Source: Pseudomonas fluorescens (GTDB lineage Bacteria > Pseudomonadota > Gammaproteobacteria > Pseudomonadales > Pseudomonadaceae). From it: a DNA stretch of 64,000 bases. Shown here piece by piece: positions 1-8,263 of the stretch. How positions within the stretch are numbered: position 1 is the stretch's first letter; each line of letters begins with the position of its first letter. The translations under genes were made by a program, and so were the position numbers. Under the pieces are notes generated by a model, which had not been told where the DNA came from, ran no database searches, and saw nothing but the letters and a program-made list of their open reading frames with translations. Location: NCBI RefSeq assembly GCF_000730425.1, contig NZ_CP008896.1:2914001-2978000 (forward strand). The letters are read 5' to 3'.

Positions 1-261
1 ATGGTGATCCGCGCCTCTTTCGTCCAACTGGAAACCCCCGATGAAATGCGCGGGCGGGTCAGTGCGGTCAATGGCTTGTTTATCGGGGCGTCCAATCAAT
101 TGGGCGAATTCGAGTCCGGCGTCACCGCCCACTGGCTGGGCACGGTACCCGCCGTGGTACTGGGCGGGGTCGGCACGCTGGTGGTGACCGGGGTGTGGAT
201 CAAGCTGTTCCCGACGCTGGCCAAACGGGACCGTATGCATACGCCGGTCGAGGCACCGTAA
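1..261 (+). CDS. MFS transporter, C-terminal fragment (5' cut by window edge)
   Basis: This is the last 86 residues of a 12-TM major facilitator exporter. The segment PDEMRGRVSAVNGLF matches the conserved loop found in EntS-type and related MFS exporters, and it is followed by two hydrophobic helices and a short charged tail. The reading frame is open from base 1, so the real start lies upstream of the window and the ATG at base 1 is probably internal. The substrate cannot be told from this part. Confidence 0.8.
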   Translation: MVIRASFVQLETPDEMRGRVSAVNGLFIGASNQLGEFESGVTAHWLGTVPAVVLGGVGTLVVTGVWIKLFPTLAKRDRMHTPVEAP

Positions 262-275
262 CCTTGTAGGAGCCA

Positions 276-722
276 TCACTGGATGCGTAACTGAGTCACC
301 AGGGTATTGCGCGGCGCGTTGATCGACGTATTGCTGTACTCGAACCAGCCCGCTGCACGAACATCCACGTCAAACACATAGATGTAGCCCATCAGCGTAC
401 CGGCACCATTACACGCCTGGCTGATGGAGCCCACCTGGCAAATCGCCGTCTTTTGCCCCGCAAGCCGCGTCCCATCAAAGGTGGCGATGGAGTTATTGCC
501 CAGCCCCACCTCCATCACCGAGATCCGCGTCAGCCCACGGTGCTGGCACTGCCGGGTGCTGTCGGCGCCCTCGGCGAGGGACTCGTTGCACGCCTGGGAC
601 TGCACCTGGAACACCCGCACCTCGCTCAAGGCCGGTGCAGGCGCGCCCCACGCCGGTGCCGCCGCCAGCCACAGGCCGATACAGGCGAACGGAGCTAGAC
701 TCCACGCGATGGCTTTTTTCAT
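276..722 (-). CDS. Small secreted protein of unknown function
   Basis: A 148-residue protein beginning MKKAIAWSLAPF, with a clear Sec signal peptide (Lys-Lys, hydrophobic core, cleavage near AWGAPAP), so it is probably periplasmic. The start at 722 is chosen because the 45 codons upstream add only a charged stretch ahead of the signal peptide. The mature part has four cysteines that could form two disulfides and a C-terminus rich in beta-strand-like alternation. I do not recognise the family. It converges with the MFS gene to its left. Confidence 0.6.
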   Translation of the reverse strand: MKKAIAWSLAPFACIGLWLAAAPAWGAPAPALSEVRVFQVQSQACNESLAEGADSTRQCQHRGLTRISVMEVGLGNNSIATFDGTRLAGQKTAICQVGSISQACNGAGTLMGYIYVFDVDVRAAGWFEYSNTSINAPRNTLVTQLRIQ

Positions 723-933
723 GCTCTGAATGACCCTGGACTGAACGTCGACGGAGTATGCCTTATGGCCACATTCAACAAAACCGAGGCCGGGCGCCAC
801 AGGCCGTCGACCTGCTGGTATGATGCGCCGCTTTTTCCGATCCTCTGTAGAAAACACGCAGCGCTTGGCGCAGTTTGTGCTTTGACTTTGAGGTCAACAA
901 ATCACGGCGCCAAACGCGCCACAGGGAGCAGGC

Positions 934-2229
934 ATGCTGGAAAAGCTGTTTCAACTCAAGGCACACAACACCAACGTGCGTACCGAGATTCTGGCCGGTA
1001 TCACGACATTCCTGGCCATGGCCTACATCCTGTTCGTCAACCCGAGCATCCTCGGCGAGACCGGCATGGACAAGGGCGCGCTGTTTGTCGCCACTTGCCT
1101 GGCGGCGGCCATCGGCTCGACGATCATGGGCCTGATCGCCAACTACCCGATTGCCCTGGCACCGGGCATGGGCCTGAACGCCTTCTTCACCTACACCGTG
1201 GTCCTGCACCTGGGCCATACCTGGCAAGTGGCACTCGGTGCGGTATTCATCTCTGCCGTGCTGTTTTTCCTGCTGTCGATCTTCCGCATCCGCGAATGGA
1301 TCATCAATGCCATCCCCCTGCCCCTGCGCTCGGCGATTGCCGCCGGTATCGGCCTGTTCCTCGCGCTGATTGCCCTGCATAACGCCGGGATCGTGGTGAG
1401 CAACCCGGCGACCATGCTGGGCATGGGCGACCTGGCGAAGCCGGCGCCGATCCTGGCCACCCTGGGTTTCTTCCTGATCGTGGCCCTGGAAGCCCTGAAA
1501 GTGCGCGGCGCCGTGCTGATCGGCATCCTCGCCGTGACCGTCGCGGCCATCGCGCTCGGTGTCACCCCGTTCGGCGGCGTGGTATCGATGCCACCGTCCC
1601 TGGCCCCGACCTTCCTGCAGCTGGATATCGCCGGCGCCCTCGACGTGGGCTTGATCAGTGTGATCTTCGCCTTCCTGTTCGTTGACCTGTTCGACAACTC
1701 CGGCACCCTGATCGGCGTCGCCAAGCGCGCCGGCCTGATGGGCAAGGACGGCCACATGCCGAAAATGGGCCGCGCCCTGATCGCCGACAGCACCGCGGCC
1801 ATGGCCGGTTCGCTGCTGGGCACCTCGACTACCACCAGCTACATCGAATCGGCTGCCGGTGTGAGTGCCGGTGGCCGCACCGGCCTGACCGCCATCGTGG
1901 TGGCGATCATGTTCCTGCTGGCGCTGTTCTTCTCGCCGCTGGCGGCCAGCGTCCCGGCGTTTGCCACCGCACCTGCGTTGCTGTTTGTCGCAGTGCTAAT
2001 GACTTCGGGCCTGGCGGAAATCGACTGGGACGATATTACTGTTGCCGCACCGGTGGTGATCACCGCCCTGGCGATGCCCTTCACTTACTCCATCGCCAAC
2101 GGCATCGCCTTCGGCTTCATCGCCTGGACCGGTATCAAGCTGCTGACGGGCCGCTACCGTGAACTCAACCCAGCGCTGGTGATCCTGTCGATCCTGTTCG
2201 TGATCAAGCTAGGCTGGTTCCCCGCATGA
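934..2229 (+). CDS. NCS2-family purine permease (AdeP/GhxP-like)
   Basis: A 431-residue polytopic inner-membrane protein of the AzgA-like branch of NCS2 nucleobase permeases, which import adenine, guanine or hypoxanthine with protons. It has the N-terminal signature [20 protein letters not shown], the GMGLNAFF motif of TM3 and the [15 protein letters not shown] motif of TM8, which carries substrate-binding residues. Length is normal for the family. A GGGAG ribosome site precedes the ATG. It overlaps trmA by 4 nt (ATGA), so the two are probably cotranscribed. Which purine it prefers is not visible. Confidence 0.9.
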   Translation: MLEKLFQLKAHNTNVRTEILAGITTFLAMAYILFVNPSILGETGMDKGALFVATCLAAAIGSTIMGLIANYPIALAPGMGLNAFFTYTVVLHLGHTWQVALGAVFISAVLFFLLSIFRIREWIINAIPLPLRSAIAAGIGLFLALIALHNAGIVVSNPATMLGMGDLAKPAPILATLGFFLIVALEALKVRGAVLIGILAVTVAAIALGVTPFGGVVSMPPSLAPTFLQLDIAGALDVGLISVIFAFLFVDLFDNSGTLIGVAKRAGLMGKDGHMPKMGRALIADSTAAMAGSLLGTSTTTSYIESAAGVSAGGRTGLTAIVVAIMFLLALFFSPLAASVPAFATAPALLFVAVLMTSGLAEIDWDDITVAAPVVITALAMPFTYSIANGIAFGFIAWTGIKLLTGRYRELNPALVILSILFVIKLGWFPA

Positions 2230-3305
2230 CTTTCGATGCAACAAGTTACGCCCTGCAACTGCAAGAAAAGGTCACGCGCTTGCGTGACCTGCTCGCACCG
2301 TTCGACGCGCCCGAGCCGCAGGTATTCGATTCGCCCTTGCAGAACTTCCGCCTGCGCGCCGAGTTCCGCCTGTGGCGCGAAGAAGGCCAGCGCCACTACG
2401 CGATGTTCTCCCAGGATGACAAGCGCACGCCGATCCTGATCGAAGAGTTCCCCATCGCCAGCCTGCGCATCAACCAGTTGATGCCGCAGCTCAAGGCCGC
2501 CTGGCAAGCCAGCGCCGCCCTGAGCCACAAGCTGTTCCAGGTGGAATTCCTCACCACCCTGGCCGGCGACGCGATGATTACACTGTGCTATCACCGCCCG
2601 CTGGACGAGCATTGGCATACGGCGGCCAACAAGCTGGCTGCCGACCTGAACGTCAGCATCATCGGCCGCTCCAAAGGCAAGCGCGATGTGATCGGCCGCG
2701 ATTACGTGGTCGAGCAACTCGATGTCGGCGCTCGCACCTTCAGCTATCGCCAGCCCGAAGGCGCCTTCACCCAGCCCAACGGCACGGTGAACCAGAAGAT
2801 GCTCAACTGGGCCTATGACGCCCTGGGCGATCGCAACGATGACTTGCTGGAGCTGTATTGCGGCAACGGCAACTTCACCCTGCCCCTGGCGACCCGCGTG
2901 CGCAACGTGCTGGCCACCGAGATCAGCAAGACGTCGGTCAACGCCGCCCTGAGCAACCTCGATGAAAACGCAGTGGATAACGTCACCCTGGTGCGCCTGT
3001 CCGCCGAAGAACTGACCGAAGCCCTGAACGACGTGCGGCCGTTCCGGCGCCTGCACGGCATCGACCTCAAGAGCTACGCGTTCGGCAGTGTGTTCGTCGA
3101 CCCGCCCCGCGCAGGCATGGACCCGGACACCTGCGAGTTGACCCGGCGCTTCGAGAACATCCTGTACATCTCCTGCAACCCCGAAACGTTGGCGGCGAAC
3201 ATCGCGCAGTTGCACGATACGCACCGCATCACCCGCTGTGCGATGTTCGACCAGTTCCCGTGGACCCACCATATGGAATCGGGCGTGTTGCTGACCCGGC
3301 GCTAA
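2226..3305 (+). CDS. trmA: tRNA (uracil-5-)-methyltransferase TrmA
   Basis: A 359-residue SAM-dependent methyltransferase that forms m5U54 in the T-loop of tRNA. Visible motifs are the SAM-binding [14 protein letters not shown] (about residues 215-228), the DPPRAG motif (about 293-298), and [15 protein letters not shown], which carries the catalytic cysteine (about 318-332). The C-terminal [16 protein letters not shown] with its Glu general base is typical of TrmA. Length equals the usual 360-370 residues. The start overlaps the permease stop by 4 nt, indicating translational coupling. Confidence 0.96.
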   Translation: MTFDATSYALQLQEKVTRLRDLLAPFDAPEPQVFDSPLQNFRLRAEFRLWREEGQRHYAMFSQDDKRTPILIEEFPIASLRINQLMPQLKAAWQASAALSHKLFQVEFLTTLAGDAMITLCYHRPLDEHWHTAANKLAADLNVSIIGRSKGKRDVIGRDYVVEQLDVGARTFSYRQPEGAFTQPNGTVNQKMLNWAYDALGDRNDDLLELYCGNGNFTLPLATRVRNVLATEISKTSVNAALSNLDENAVDNVTLVRLSAEELTEALNDVRPFRRLHGIDLKSYAFGSVFVDPPRAGMDPDTCELTRRFENILYISCNPETLAANIAQLHDTHRITRCAMFDQFPWTHHMESGVLLTRR

Positions 3306-3342
3306 CCCCTCACGCTACAGCGATGCAAAATGTGAGGTTTAG

Positions 3343-3370
3343 GTGGGAGCGGGCTTGCCCGCGCCCACAC
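3343..3370. repeat. REP-like palindrome
   Basis: An imperfect inverted repeat, GTGGGAGCGGGCTTGCCCGCG followed by CCCAC, of the kind dispersed between genes in fluorescent pseudomonads. It lies between the convergent ends of trmA and the heme receptor, where it may stabilise or end transcripts. Confidence 0.65.
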
Positions 3371-3372
3371 AA

Positions 3373-6123
3373 TCAAAACCTGTATTCGAGCATCCCGCTC
3401 AACGTACGGCCCCGTGCCAGGCTGAGGTTGTTGGCATCGCCCATGGCCACGAAATAGGCTTCGTCGGTGGCGTTTTCCAGGGCCAGGCCGAGGTTCAAGT
3501 GGTCGGTCATCCAGTAACTGGCGTACAGGTCGTAGAGGGTGTATTGCGGCCACAGTGCCTGGTCGATGAAGTCGTAGCCATGCTGGTCGAGGTTGGCGCC
3601 ATTGCCCGAGCTGTAGCGCACCCGCACCCCGGTATCCAGGCGTTTTTCCAGGAAGCACGCGCCCAGGGTCAGTGAGCCGCGATCAGCCGGCATATAGGTG
3701 GCGTTGCCCATGATCCGGCCGCAGCTTTCCTTGTTGTTGGCCACTTCGTCGTCCAGCACTTCATAAGTCGTGACCGGCCTGATCCCCGGGCGACCATCCG
3801 GGCGAATGTAGGACTCGATACGCGTGGTCCTCGGCCCGCTGGTCTTGGCCCCGCCCATGTAATAGTTCTTCGAGCAGAAATCGTTGCTGCCGATCATATG
3901 GGTGTAGCTCAGGTTGGCGTAGGCCCGCCCCATGTCGTAGTTGAGTTGGTATTCCACACCGCGAAAGCGCGTCGCATTGGTGTTGTTGACATAGGCCATG
4001 GTCCCGAGAAAGCCGCCGACACTGGTCTCTGGCAAGCTGACGCTATGGTTGAGAAACGAGAAATTCTCGATCTTGGTATCGAAGTAGGCGACCTTCATGC
4101 CCAGGCGGTCGTCGTTGAAAAACAGCCCTTCCTTGAACACGTTGACGCCCATTTCCCAATCCCGCGACTCTTCGGCCTTCAGATAAGGGTTGGGAAACAC
4201 CCGCTCTGACGAGCTGCCGCCATGGGGTCGACCGGTCATGAAGGTCTCCGTGACTGCCGGCGGGCGCCAGCCCTTGCCCCAGCGCGCATAGAGTTGCATC
4301 CACTCAAGCCCAGGCTTGATACCGATGCCGAAGGTGGGCGAGAAGTGCCCCTCTTCATTGTCGATATCAAACACCTCGGCCACCCGCTTGGCGCCCACCA
4401 GGCTGTTGTAGAAACGGTCACGCTTGTAGAGGGTCATCCCGGTCTGGCCTTCAAGCCGGTAGCGGTCGTACCGCAGGCCGGCATCCAGGGTCAGCCAGTT
4501 GTCGTATTCGTATTGCAGGTTATTGAACAGGCTGGCGATGGTGCGCTTGCCGCCCGGAGTGGCGCCTTCGGCGTACGGCAGCAGGCCCTGGAGGTTGACC
4601 GCCTCGACTTTGTTGCTGCGCGGTTTGAATTCGTCCTGGTACATCTCCAGGCCGTAGTTCCAGCTGACTCGCCCCAGCGTCTTGAAATCGAAGCGCGAGG
4701 TGTTGTCGGCCTGCAAGCCCCAGGTGTCGGTCTGGAAGTGATCGGTGTAGCCGCCGACCTCGTTGCCCGTGCCCGGCGTCGCCAGGTTCGGCGCATTGGT
4801 CCGCTCCAACTGCGTCGTGACGTAATACACCTTGGCCTTGAAGTCGATCAGTGGGTTGTCCGGGGTGTAGTTGTAGTCCAGCGCGACGTTCTTGGCGTTG
4901 AGGTTGTTCTTGCTCACACGCTGGTAGTAAACGCTTTGCGCATCATCGGCGGTATAGGCCCAGGCATCGTTGCTGTCGCTGTCGCTTTGCAGGTAGCTCA
5001 GTTGCACACGCTGATCGTTGGGCAGGTTCAGGCCCAGCTTGACGATCTGCGAGCGGGTCACGCTGCCCATATCGCCGACTTCGCTGTTCAACCAATCGTC
5101 AAATGCCTCGGGCTGGGCCTTGCGCGCGCGCAGGTTGGTACCGAGTTTCTGGTCGTTGTGGGTGCCTGCGCGGTAATCGCCAAAATGCCGCTCGCTGTAC
5201 CCCAGCAGCACATCGCCGCGCTCGTCGCCGAAGGCAAACACGCCGCTGCCATTGAAGTGAGTGCCATTGCCCAGCTTGCCGATGCCATTACCCGCGCGCA
5301 GGCGCCCGCCGTATGCCTTGCCATCGGCCAGAAACTCACTGGCCTCCAGCGTCTTGAAAGACGCAATACCGCCAAGCACCGCCGCACCGCCCATGCCTGA
5401 CTGGCTGCCTTTGTCGATCTCGATGCTGGAGACAAATTCAGGGTCGATCACCATCGTGCCATTGCGCTGCTGGTGGCCGTTGACGTTGAAGTTCTGGCGC
5501 ATGCCATCGATGTTCATATTGACCCGACCGTAGTCCTGCACCCCGCGGATATTCACCGACAGGCCAGGGTCACGCTGATTGACGGCGGTATAGACGCCGG
5601 CGGTTTCTTCCAGCATGTCGGCGGCGTGCCGGGGTGGGCGTTTGTCGATCTGCTCGCGGGTAATCACCGCCACCGAGCGCGGGGTTTCATACACCCAGTC
5701 ACTGGGTTTTCCGTGGGTATTGGCGTTGATGGTGGTGGTGCCGACGGTCAACGCACCATCCTGTTGGCCACTGACGCGATTGAGGGTGACCTGGCGCTCG
5801 CCGGTAAAGCGATACTCCACCGGCGCGCTGCCCAACAAGCGTCCCAGGCCTTCCTGAACACTGTACTGGCCCTTGAGCGCGGTGCTGCTCAGGCCTTGCA
5901 GGCGCGGGCTGTCGAACAGCACCTGCAAACCGGCCTGGTCGGCAAAGGCCAGGACTGCGCCACCCAGGGGCTGGGCGGGAACATCGAACATCAGCGTTGC
6001 AGGCTGCGAAGCCCCAGCCACGGGGGCGGCGGCGTGGGCCTGCCCTGCCGTGGCAAACAGGCCCAAGTGAATGGCCAGGGCCAACCGGCTGCCGGTGATG
6101 CGCCCTTTGATGATTGCAGACAT
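3373..6123 (-). CDS. TonB-dependent heme/hemophore receptor with N-terminal signalling domain (HasR-like)
   Basis: A 916-residue outer-membrane receptor. After a signal peptide ending near GQAHAAAP comes an STN domain (FDVPAQPLGGAVLAFADQAG...), which relays ligand binding to a FecR-type anti-sigma factor. A plug domain (TPRSVAVITREQID, NIRGVQDYG) and the 22-strand barrel follow. The barrel carries WRPPAVTE...PHGG...PNPYLKAEES, corresponding to the FRAP/NPNL segment with the heme-ligating His of heme receptors. The start at 6123 (MSAIIKG) is preferred because the 19 residues upstream would sit ahead of the signal peptide. It is preceded by fecR-like and fecI-like genes as in has clusters, but no hasA hemophore is in the window. 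Confidence 0.85.
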   Translation of the reverse strand: MSAIIKGRITGSRLALAIHLGLFATAGQAHAAAPVAGASQPATLMFDVPAQPLGGAVLAFADQAGLQVLFDSPRLQGLSSTALKGQYSVQEGLGRLLGSAPVEYRFTGERQVTLNRVSGQQDGALTVGTTTINANTHGKPSDWVYETPRSVAVITREQIDKRPPRHAADMLEETAGVYTAVNQRDPGLSVNIRGVQDYGRVNMNIDGMRQNFNVNGHQQRNGTMVIDPEFVSSIEIDKGSQSGMGGAAVLGGIASFKTLEASEFLADGKAYGGRLRAGNGIGKLGNGTHFNGSGVFAFGDERGDVLLGYSERHFGDYRAGTHNDQKLGTNLRARKAQPEAFDDWLNSEVGDMGSVTRSQIVKLGLNLPNDQRVQLSYLQSDSDSNDAWAYTADDAQSVYYQRVSKNNLNAKNVALDYNYTPDNPLIDFKAKVYYVTTQLERTNAPNLATPGTGNEVGGYTDHFQTDTWGLQADNTSRFDFKTLGRVSWNYGLEMYQDEFKPRSNKVEAVNLQGLLPYAEGATPGGKRTIASLFNNLQYEYDNWLTLDAGLRYDRYRLEGQTGMTLYKRDRFYNSLVGAKRVAEVFDIDNEEGHFSPTFGIGIKPGLEWMQLYARWGKGWRPPAVTETFMTGRPHGGSSSERVFPNPYLKAEESRDWEMGVNVFKEGLFFNDDRLGMKVAYFDTKIENFSFLNHSVSLPETSVGGFLGTMAYVNNTNATRFRGVEYQLNYDMGRAYANLSYTHMIGSNDFCSKNYYMGGAKTSGPRTTRIESYIRPDGRPGIRPVTTYEVLDDEVANNKESCGRIMGNATYMPADRGSLTLGACFLEKRLDTGVRVRYSSGNGANLDQHGYDFIDQALWPQYTLYDLYASYWMTDHLNLGLALENATDEAYFVAMGDANNLSLARGRTLSGMLEYRF

Positions 6124-6250
6124 CGTTGTGATCCCTTCGCTGAGCGTTTTTTGTTTATGCGAATACTTCTCGATTAGCAAGACGCGTCAGGTACAGGGAC
6201 TCAGTAAGTGTTTTTGAAAATTGTTTAAGGGGCGACCAGAAATGCAGGAT

Positions 6251-6276
6251 TTTGTAGGAGCCGGCTCCTACACAAA
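6251..6276. repeat. Short REP-type palindrome
   Basis: TTTGTAGGAGCCGGCTCCTA and its continuation form an almost perfect palindrome between the anti-sigma gene and the heme receptor gene. It is built from the outer arms of the REP unit without the loop, and could limit read-through between fecR-like and receptor genes. Confidence 0.6.
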
Positions 6277-6307
6277 GGCAGTCGTCTGCACGGGGGTTTG
6301 CGGTGTG

Positions 6308-7360
6308 TCAGTAGATCAGGCTGACACCCGCCAGATCCAAGCGCCGCACCTGCAATTCTTCGGTCAAGGTGCCCAGTGCCGTATCCAGCATGTCGAGGCG
6401 CACCACCGCGCTGACTTCACGCTTGCCCAACTTGGCATTGGTCAGCACCACCCGGCCGGGGCGATAGCGATTGAGTTCTTCAACCACCTTGGCCAGCGGC
6501 TGGCGATCGAACACCAGCACCCCACGCCGCCAACTGGTGGCCCGGGCCAGGTCGAGGCCAGGCAGGTCACTCACCCCCGCCTGCGCACTGTAGCGGGCGG
6601 CCTGCCCTTCCCGTAGGACCGTGGTGTGCGGCCGCTCTTGCAGCGTCACTGCCACACTGTGTTGCAACACGCCCACCCACGCCTGGTCGTCGGTCTCGCG
6701 CCCGACCACAAAGCGGGTGCCGAGCGCTCGGGTTTGCCCGCCAGCACTCTGCACCACGAATGGCCGGGTCTCCTGCCCGACCATGGGGGCCACGTCAAAA
6801 ATCGCCGAGCCGGCCAACAGGCTGATCCGCCGCTGCTCGCCATCGAAGTCCAGGCGGATGGCGCTGGAGGAGTCCAACTCCACAGTGCTGCCGTCCACCA
6901 GGCGCACCATGCGCACTTCGCCCTTGGCGGTCAGGTAGTCGGCCTGCATCTGCAACAAGGCTTGCGGCCCCTGCAACCAGCCGACTGCGGCGACCACCAG
7001 CAACAGCGCGACACTCGCAGCCACACGCCAGGGGCCTCGACGCCGGGCGCGACGCAGTGGCACACCCGCCGACGGTGGGCGCAGGCGATGCACGGGTGTG
7101 TCCAATTGCACCTCACCCAGGGCCGCCCAGGTCAGCCGGGCAAACTCCAGTTCTGCGGCGTGACGGCTGTCGCTGGCCATCCAGCGCTGCAGTTCGACGT
7201 GTTCTTGCGCATCCAGCCCACCGGCATGCAAGCGCACCGCCCAATCGGCGGCGACCTCAGTAATGCTGGGTGGGTGCGACTCCTGGCTATTCACGTGTGA
7301 GTCTCGAATTCTCGTTGTATGAAACTGTGACGTTTGAGCAGCGCTTTTTCCGTAATTCAT
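6308..7360 (-). CDS. FecR-family anti-sigma/sigma regulator (HasS-like)
   Basis: A 350-residue inner-membrane regulator of the downstream receptor. The N-terminal DUF4880-type region (ITEVAADWAVRLHAGG...W) is the cytoplasmic sigma-binding part. One transmembrane helix follows (VAASVALLLVVAAVGWL, about residues 130-147). The periplasmic FecR domain contains VRLVDGSTVELDSSSAIRL and the C-terminal region that contacts the receptor STN domain. The ATG at 7360 overlaps the sigma gene stop by 4 nt (ATGA). The first 25 residues are unusual, so a later start is possible. Confidence 0.85.
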   Translation of the reverse strand: MNYGKSAAQTSQFHTTRIRDSHVNSQESHPPSITEVAADWAVRLHAGGLDAQEHVELQRWMASDSRHAAELEFARLTWAALGEVQLDTPVHRLRPPSAGVPLRRARRRGPWRVAASVALLLVVAAVGWLQGPQALLQMQADYLTAKGEVRMVRLVDGSTVELDSSSAIRLDFDGEQRRISLLAGSAIFDVAPMVGQETRPFVVQSAGGQTRALGTRFVVGRETDDQAWVGVLQHSVAVTLQERPHTTVLREGQAARYSAQAGVSDLPGLDLARATSWRRGVLVFDRQPLAKVVEELNRYRPGRVVLTNAKLGKREVSAVVRLDMLDTALGTLTEELQVRRLDLAGVSLIY

Positions 7361-7878
7361 TTAACAGATGGCGTCACATCGCCCTCCCGCAGACGCTGCA
7401 TGACATGTGCCAGCGCCTTGGCCAGATGCTTTTGCACTGAACTGTCGGAAATTTCAAGGTGCCGTGCGACCTGAGCGTGGGTCATGCCCTCGACACGGTT
7501 AAGGCGGAAAATCTGCTGGGTACGCTCCGGCAACTCGGCCAACGCCTGCTTCAATGCCTGTCGTTGTTGTTGCGCCATGGCCTGAGCCTCCAACCCGGCC
7601 ACTTCATCTTCAATCGCGGCCAGCGCTTCATGGGGCACAGAGTCGGTCTTGCGCCGTGCCTCCTGGCGGATGTGGTCGATCAACAGGTTGCTTGCCGTGC
7701 GGTAGAGATAACCCTGGGAGTTGTCGATCGGCTCGCCGGAGGGCTTTTGTGCCAGGCGCAGGAAGCTCTCCTGCACCAGATCGGCCGCCAACTGAGGGTC
7801 CCGCACCTTGCGCAGCAGATACCGACGCAGGGTATCGGCATGCTTGAGAAACAGGCCCTTGAGATCCACGTCCGACAA
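7357..7878 (-). CDS. ECF sigma factor, FecI/HasI type
   Basis: A 173-residue iron-starvation sigma factor. The region 2 signature DLVQESFLRL and RTASNLLIDHIR (about residues 33-75) and the region 4 helix-turn-helix MTHAQVARHLEISDSSVQKHL (about 130-152) are plain. It should direct transcription of the HasR-like receptor when released by its FecR partner. It is the first gene of the minus-strand unit sigma-antisigma-receptor. A Fur-box-like sequence sits about 50 nt upstream, giving iron control. Confidence 0.9.
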   Translation of the reverse strand: MSDVDLKGLFLKHADTLRRYLLRKVRDPQLAADLVQESFLRLAQKPSGEPIDNSQGYLYRTASNLLIDHIRQEARRKTDSVPHEALAAIEDEVAGLEAQAMAQQQRQALKQALAELPERTQQIFRLNRVEGMTHAQVARHLEISDSSVQKHLAKALAHVMQRLREGDVTPSVK

Positions 7879-7928
7879 ACCGACTCCCTGGGGTGCAAAG
7901 GAAACAGGCGGGCATCTTAAGCGTTGTC

Positions 7929-7947
7929 GAGAATGATTTTCAATTGA
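7929..7947 (-). promoter_or_regulatory. Putative Fur box
   Basis: GAGAATGATTTTCAATTGA matches the 19-bp Fur consensus GATAATGATAATCATTATC at 13 positions, including the GAATGAT core. It lies 51-69 nt before the sigma gene start, a normal place for an iron-repressed promoter. Confidence 0.6.
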
Positions 7948-7985
7948 TATCAGCGCTTGGGCAGCGCCGGCAGATTTTATTCAAC

Positions 7986-8000
7986 GTTCGATAATCGAAC
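7986..8000 (+). promoter_or_regulatory. PcaR-like operator upstream of the quinate genes
   Basis: GTTCGATAATCGAAC is a perfect 7+1+7 palindrome. As I recall, the operator of the IclR-type regulator PcaR in Pseudomonas putida pca promoters is GTTCGATAATCGCAC, which differs by one base. A second copy lies at 11936-11950 in the other promoter region of this cluster. The product of the pathway, protocatechuate, feeds the PcaR-controlled beta-ketoadipate route, which makes the match sensible. Confidence 0.6.
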
Positions 8001-8020
8001 GGTTATCCACGCCACGGCAC

Positions 8021-8036
8021 TTGGTCAATTGACCAA
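8021..8036. promoter_or_regulatory. Perfect 16-bp palindrome in the quinate promoter
   Basis: TTGGTCAATTGACCAA is perfectly self-complementary and abuts the TetR-like operator at 8034-8057. It may be a further regulator site or an extension of that operator. No copy was seen elsewhere in the window. Confidence 0.35.
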
Positions 8037-8057
8037 ATTAACCATTCAGTACATTTT
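8034..8057 (-). promoter_or_regulatory. TetR-like operator, copy 1
   Basis: Read on the minus strand, this 24-bp site has AAAATGTAC, five variable bases, then GGTTAATTT. The same arrangement (AAAATGTAC-N5-GGTTAGTTT) occurs at 11910-11933 between quiC and the transporter gene. A shared site at both promoters of one pathway is good evidence of a common regulator, most simply the TetR protein encoded at 9191-9868. Confidence 0.55.
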
Positions 8058-8092
8058 GTCCTCATCAACAAAAACAACACTGGAGATACCCC

Positions 8093-8263
8093 ATGCCGCC
8101 TGTTGTGCGGGTCCTCAACGGCCCTAACCTGAACCTGCTCGGTAGCCATGAACCCTTGCGCCATCACTCCTTTGTTTCCCCTATCGCCGAGGCCGTGCTC
8201 GCCGGCTTTGGCAGCCATGGCTATCACCTGGCCCTGGAGCATTTCAGCCGGGTGCTCAAATGA
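8093..8263 (+). pseudogene. aroQ: Type II 3-dehydroquinate dehydratase remnant (internal in-frame deletion)
   Basis: A 56-codon reading frame joins the first about 20 residues of a type II dehydroquinase (VLNGPNLNLLG, the start of the active site) directly to its last about 35 (RHHSFVSPIAEAVLAGFGSHGYHLALE). The normal enzyme has about 145-150 residues. Missing are the catalytic Tyr loop, the central Asn/His segment and the second catalytic His, so it cannot be active. The deletion keeps frame, and the stop overlaps the next start by 4 nt (ATGA), so translational coupling to the dehydrogenase survives. A GGAG ribosome site precedes the ATG. Confidence 0.85.

Noticed and set aside
775..1755. 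Long minus-strand open frame opposite the purine permease
   Set aside because: Composition is Gln/His/Gly-rich antisense of a clear NCS2 permease; it is a GC-rich shadow frame with no family features.
2154..3272. 372-codon minus-strand frame opposite trmA
   Set aside because: It is antisense to a complete TrmA with all catalytic motifs; no independent start signal or motif.
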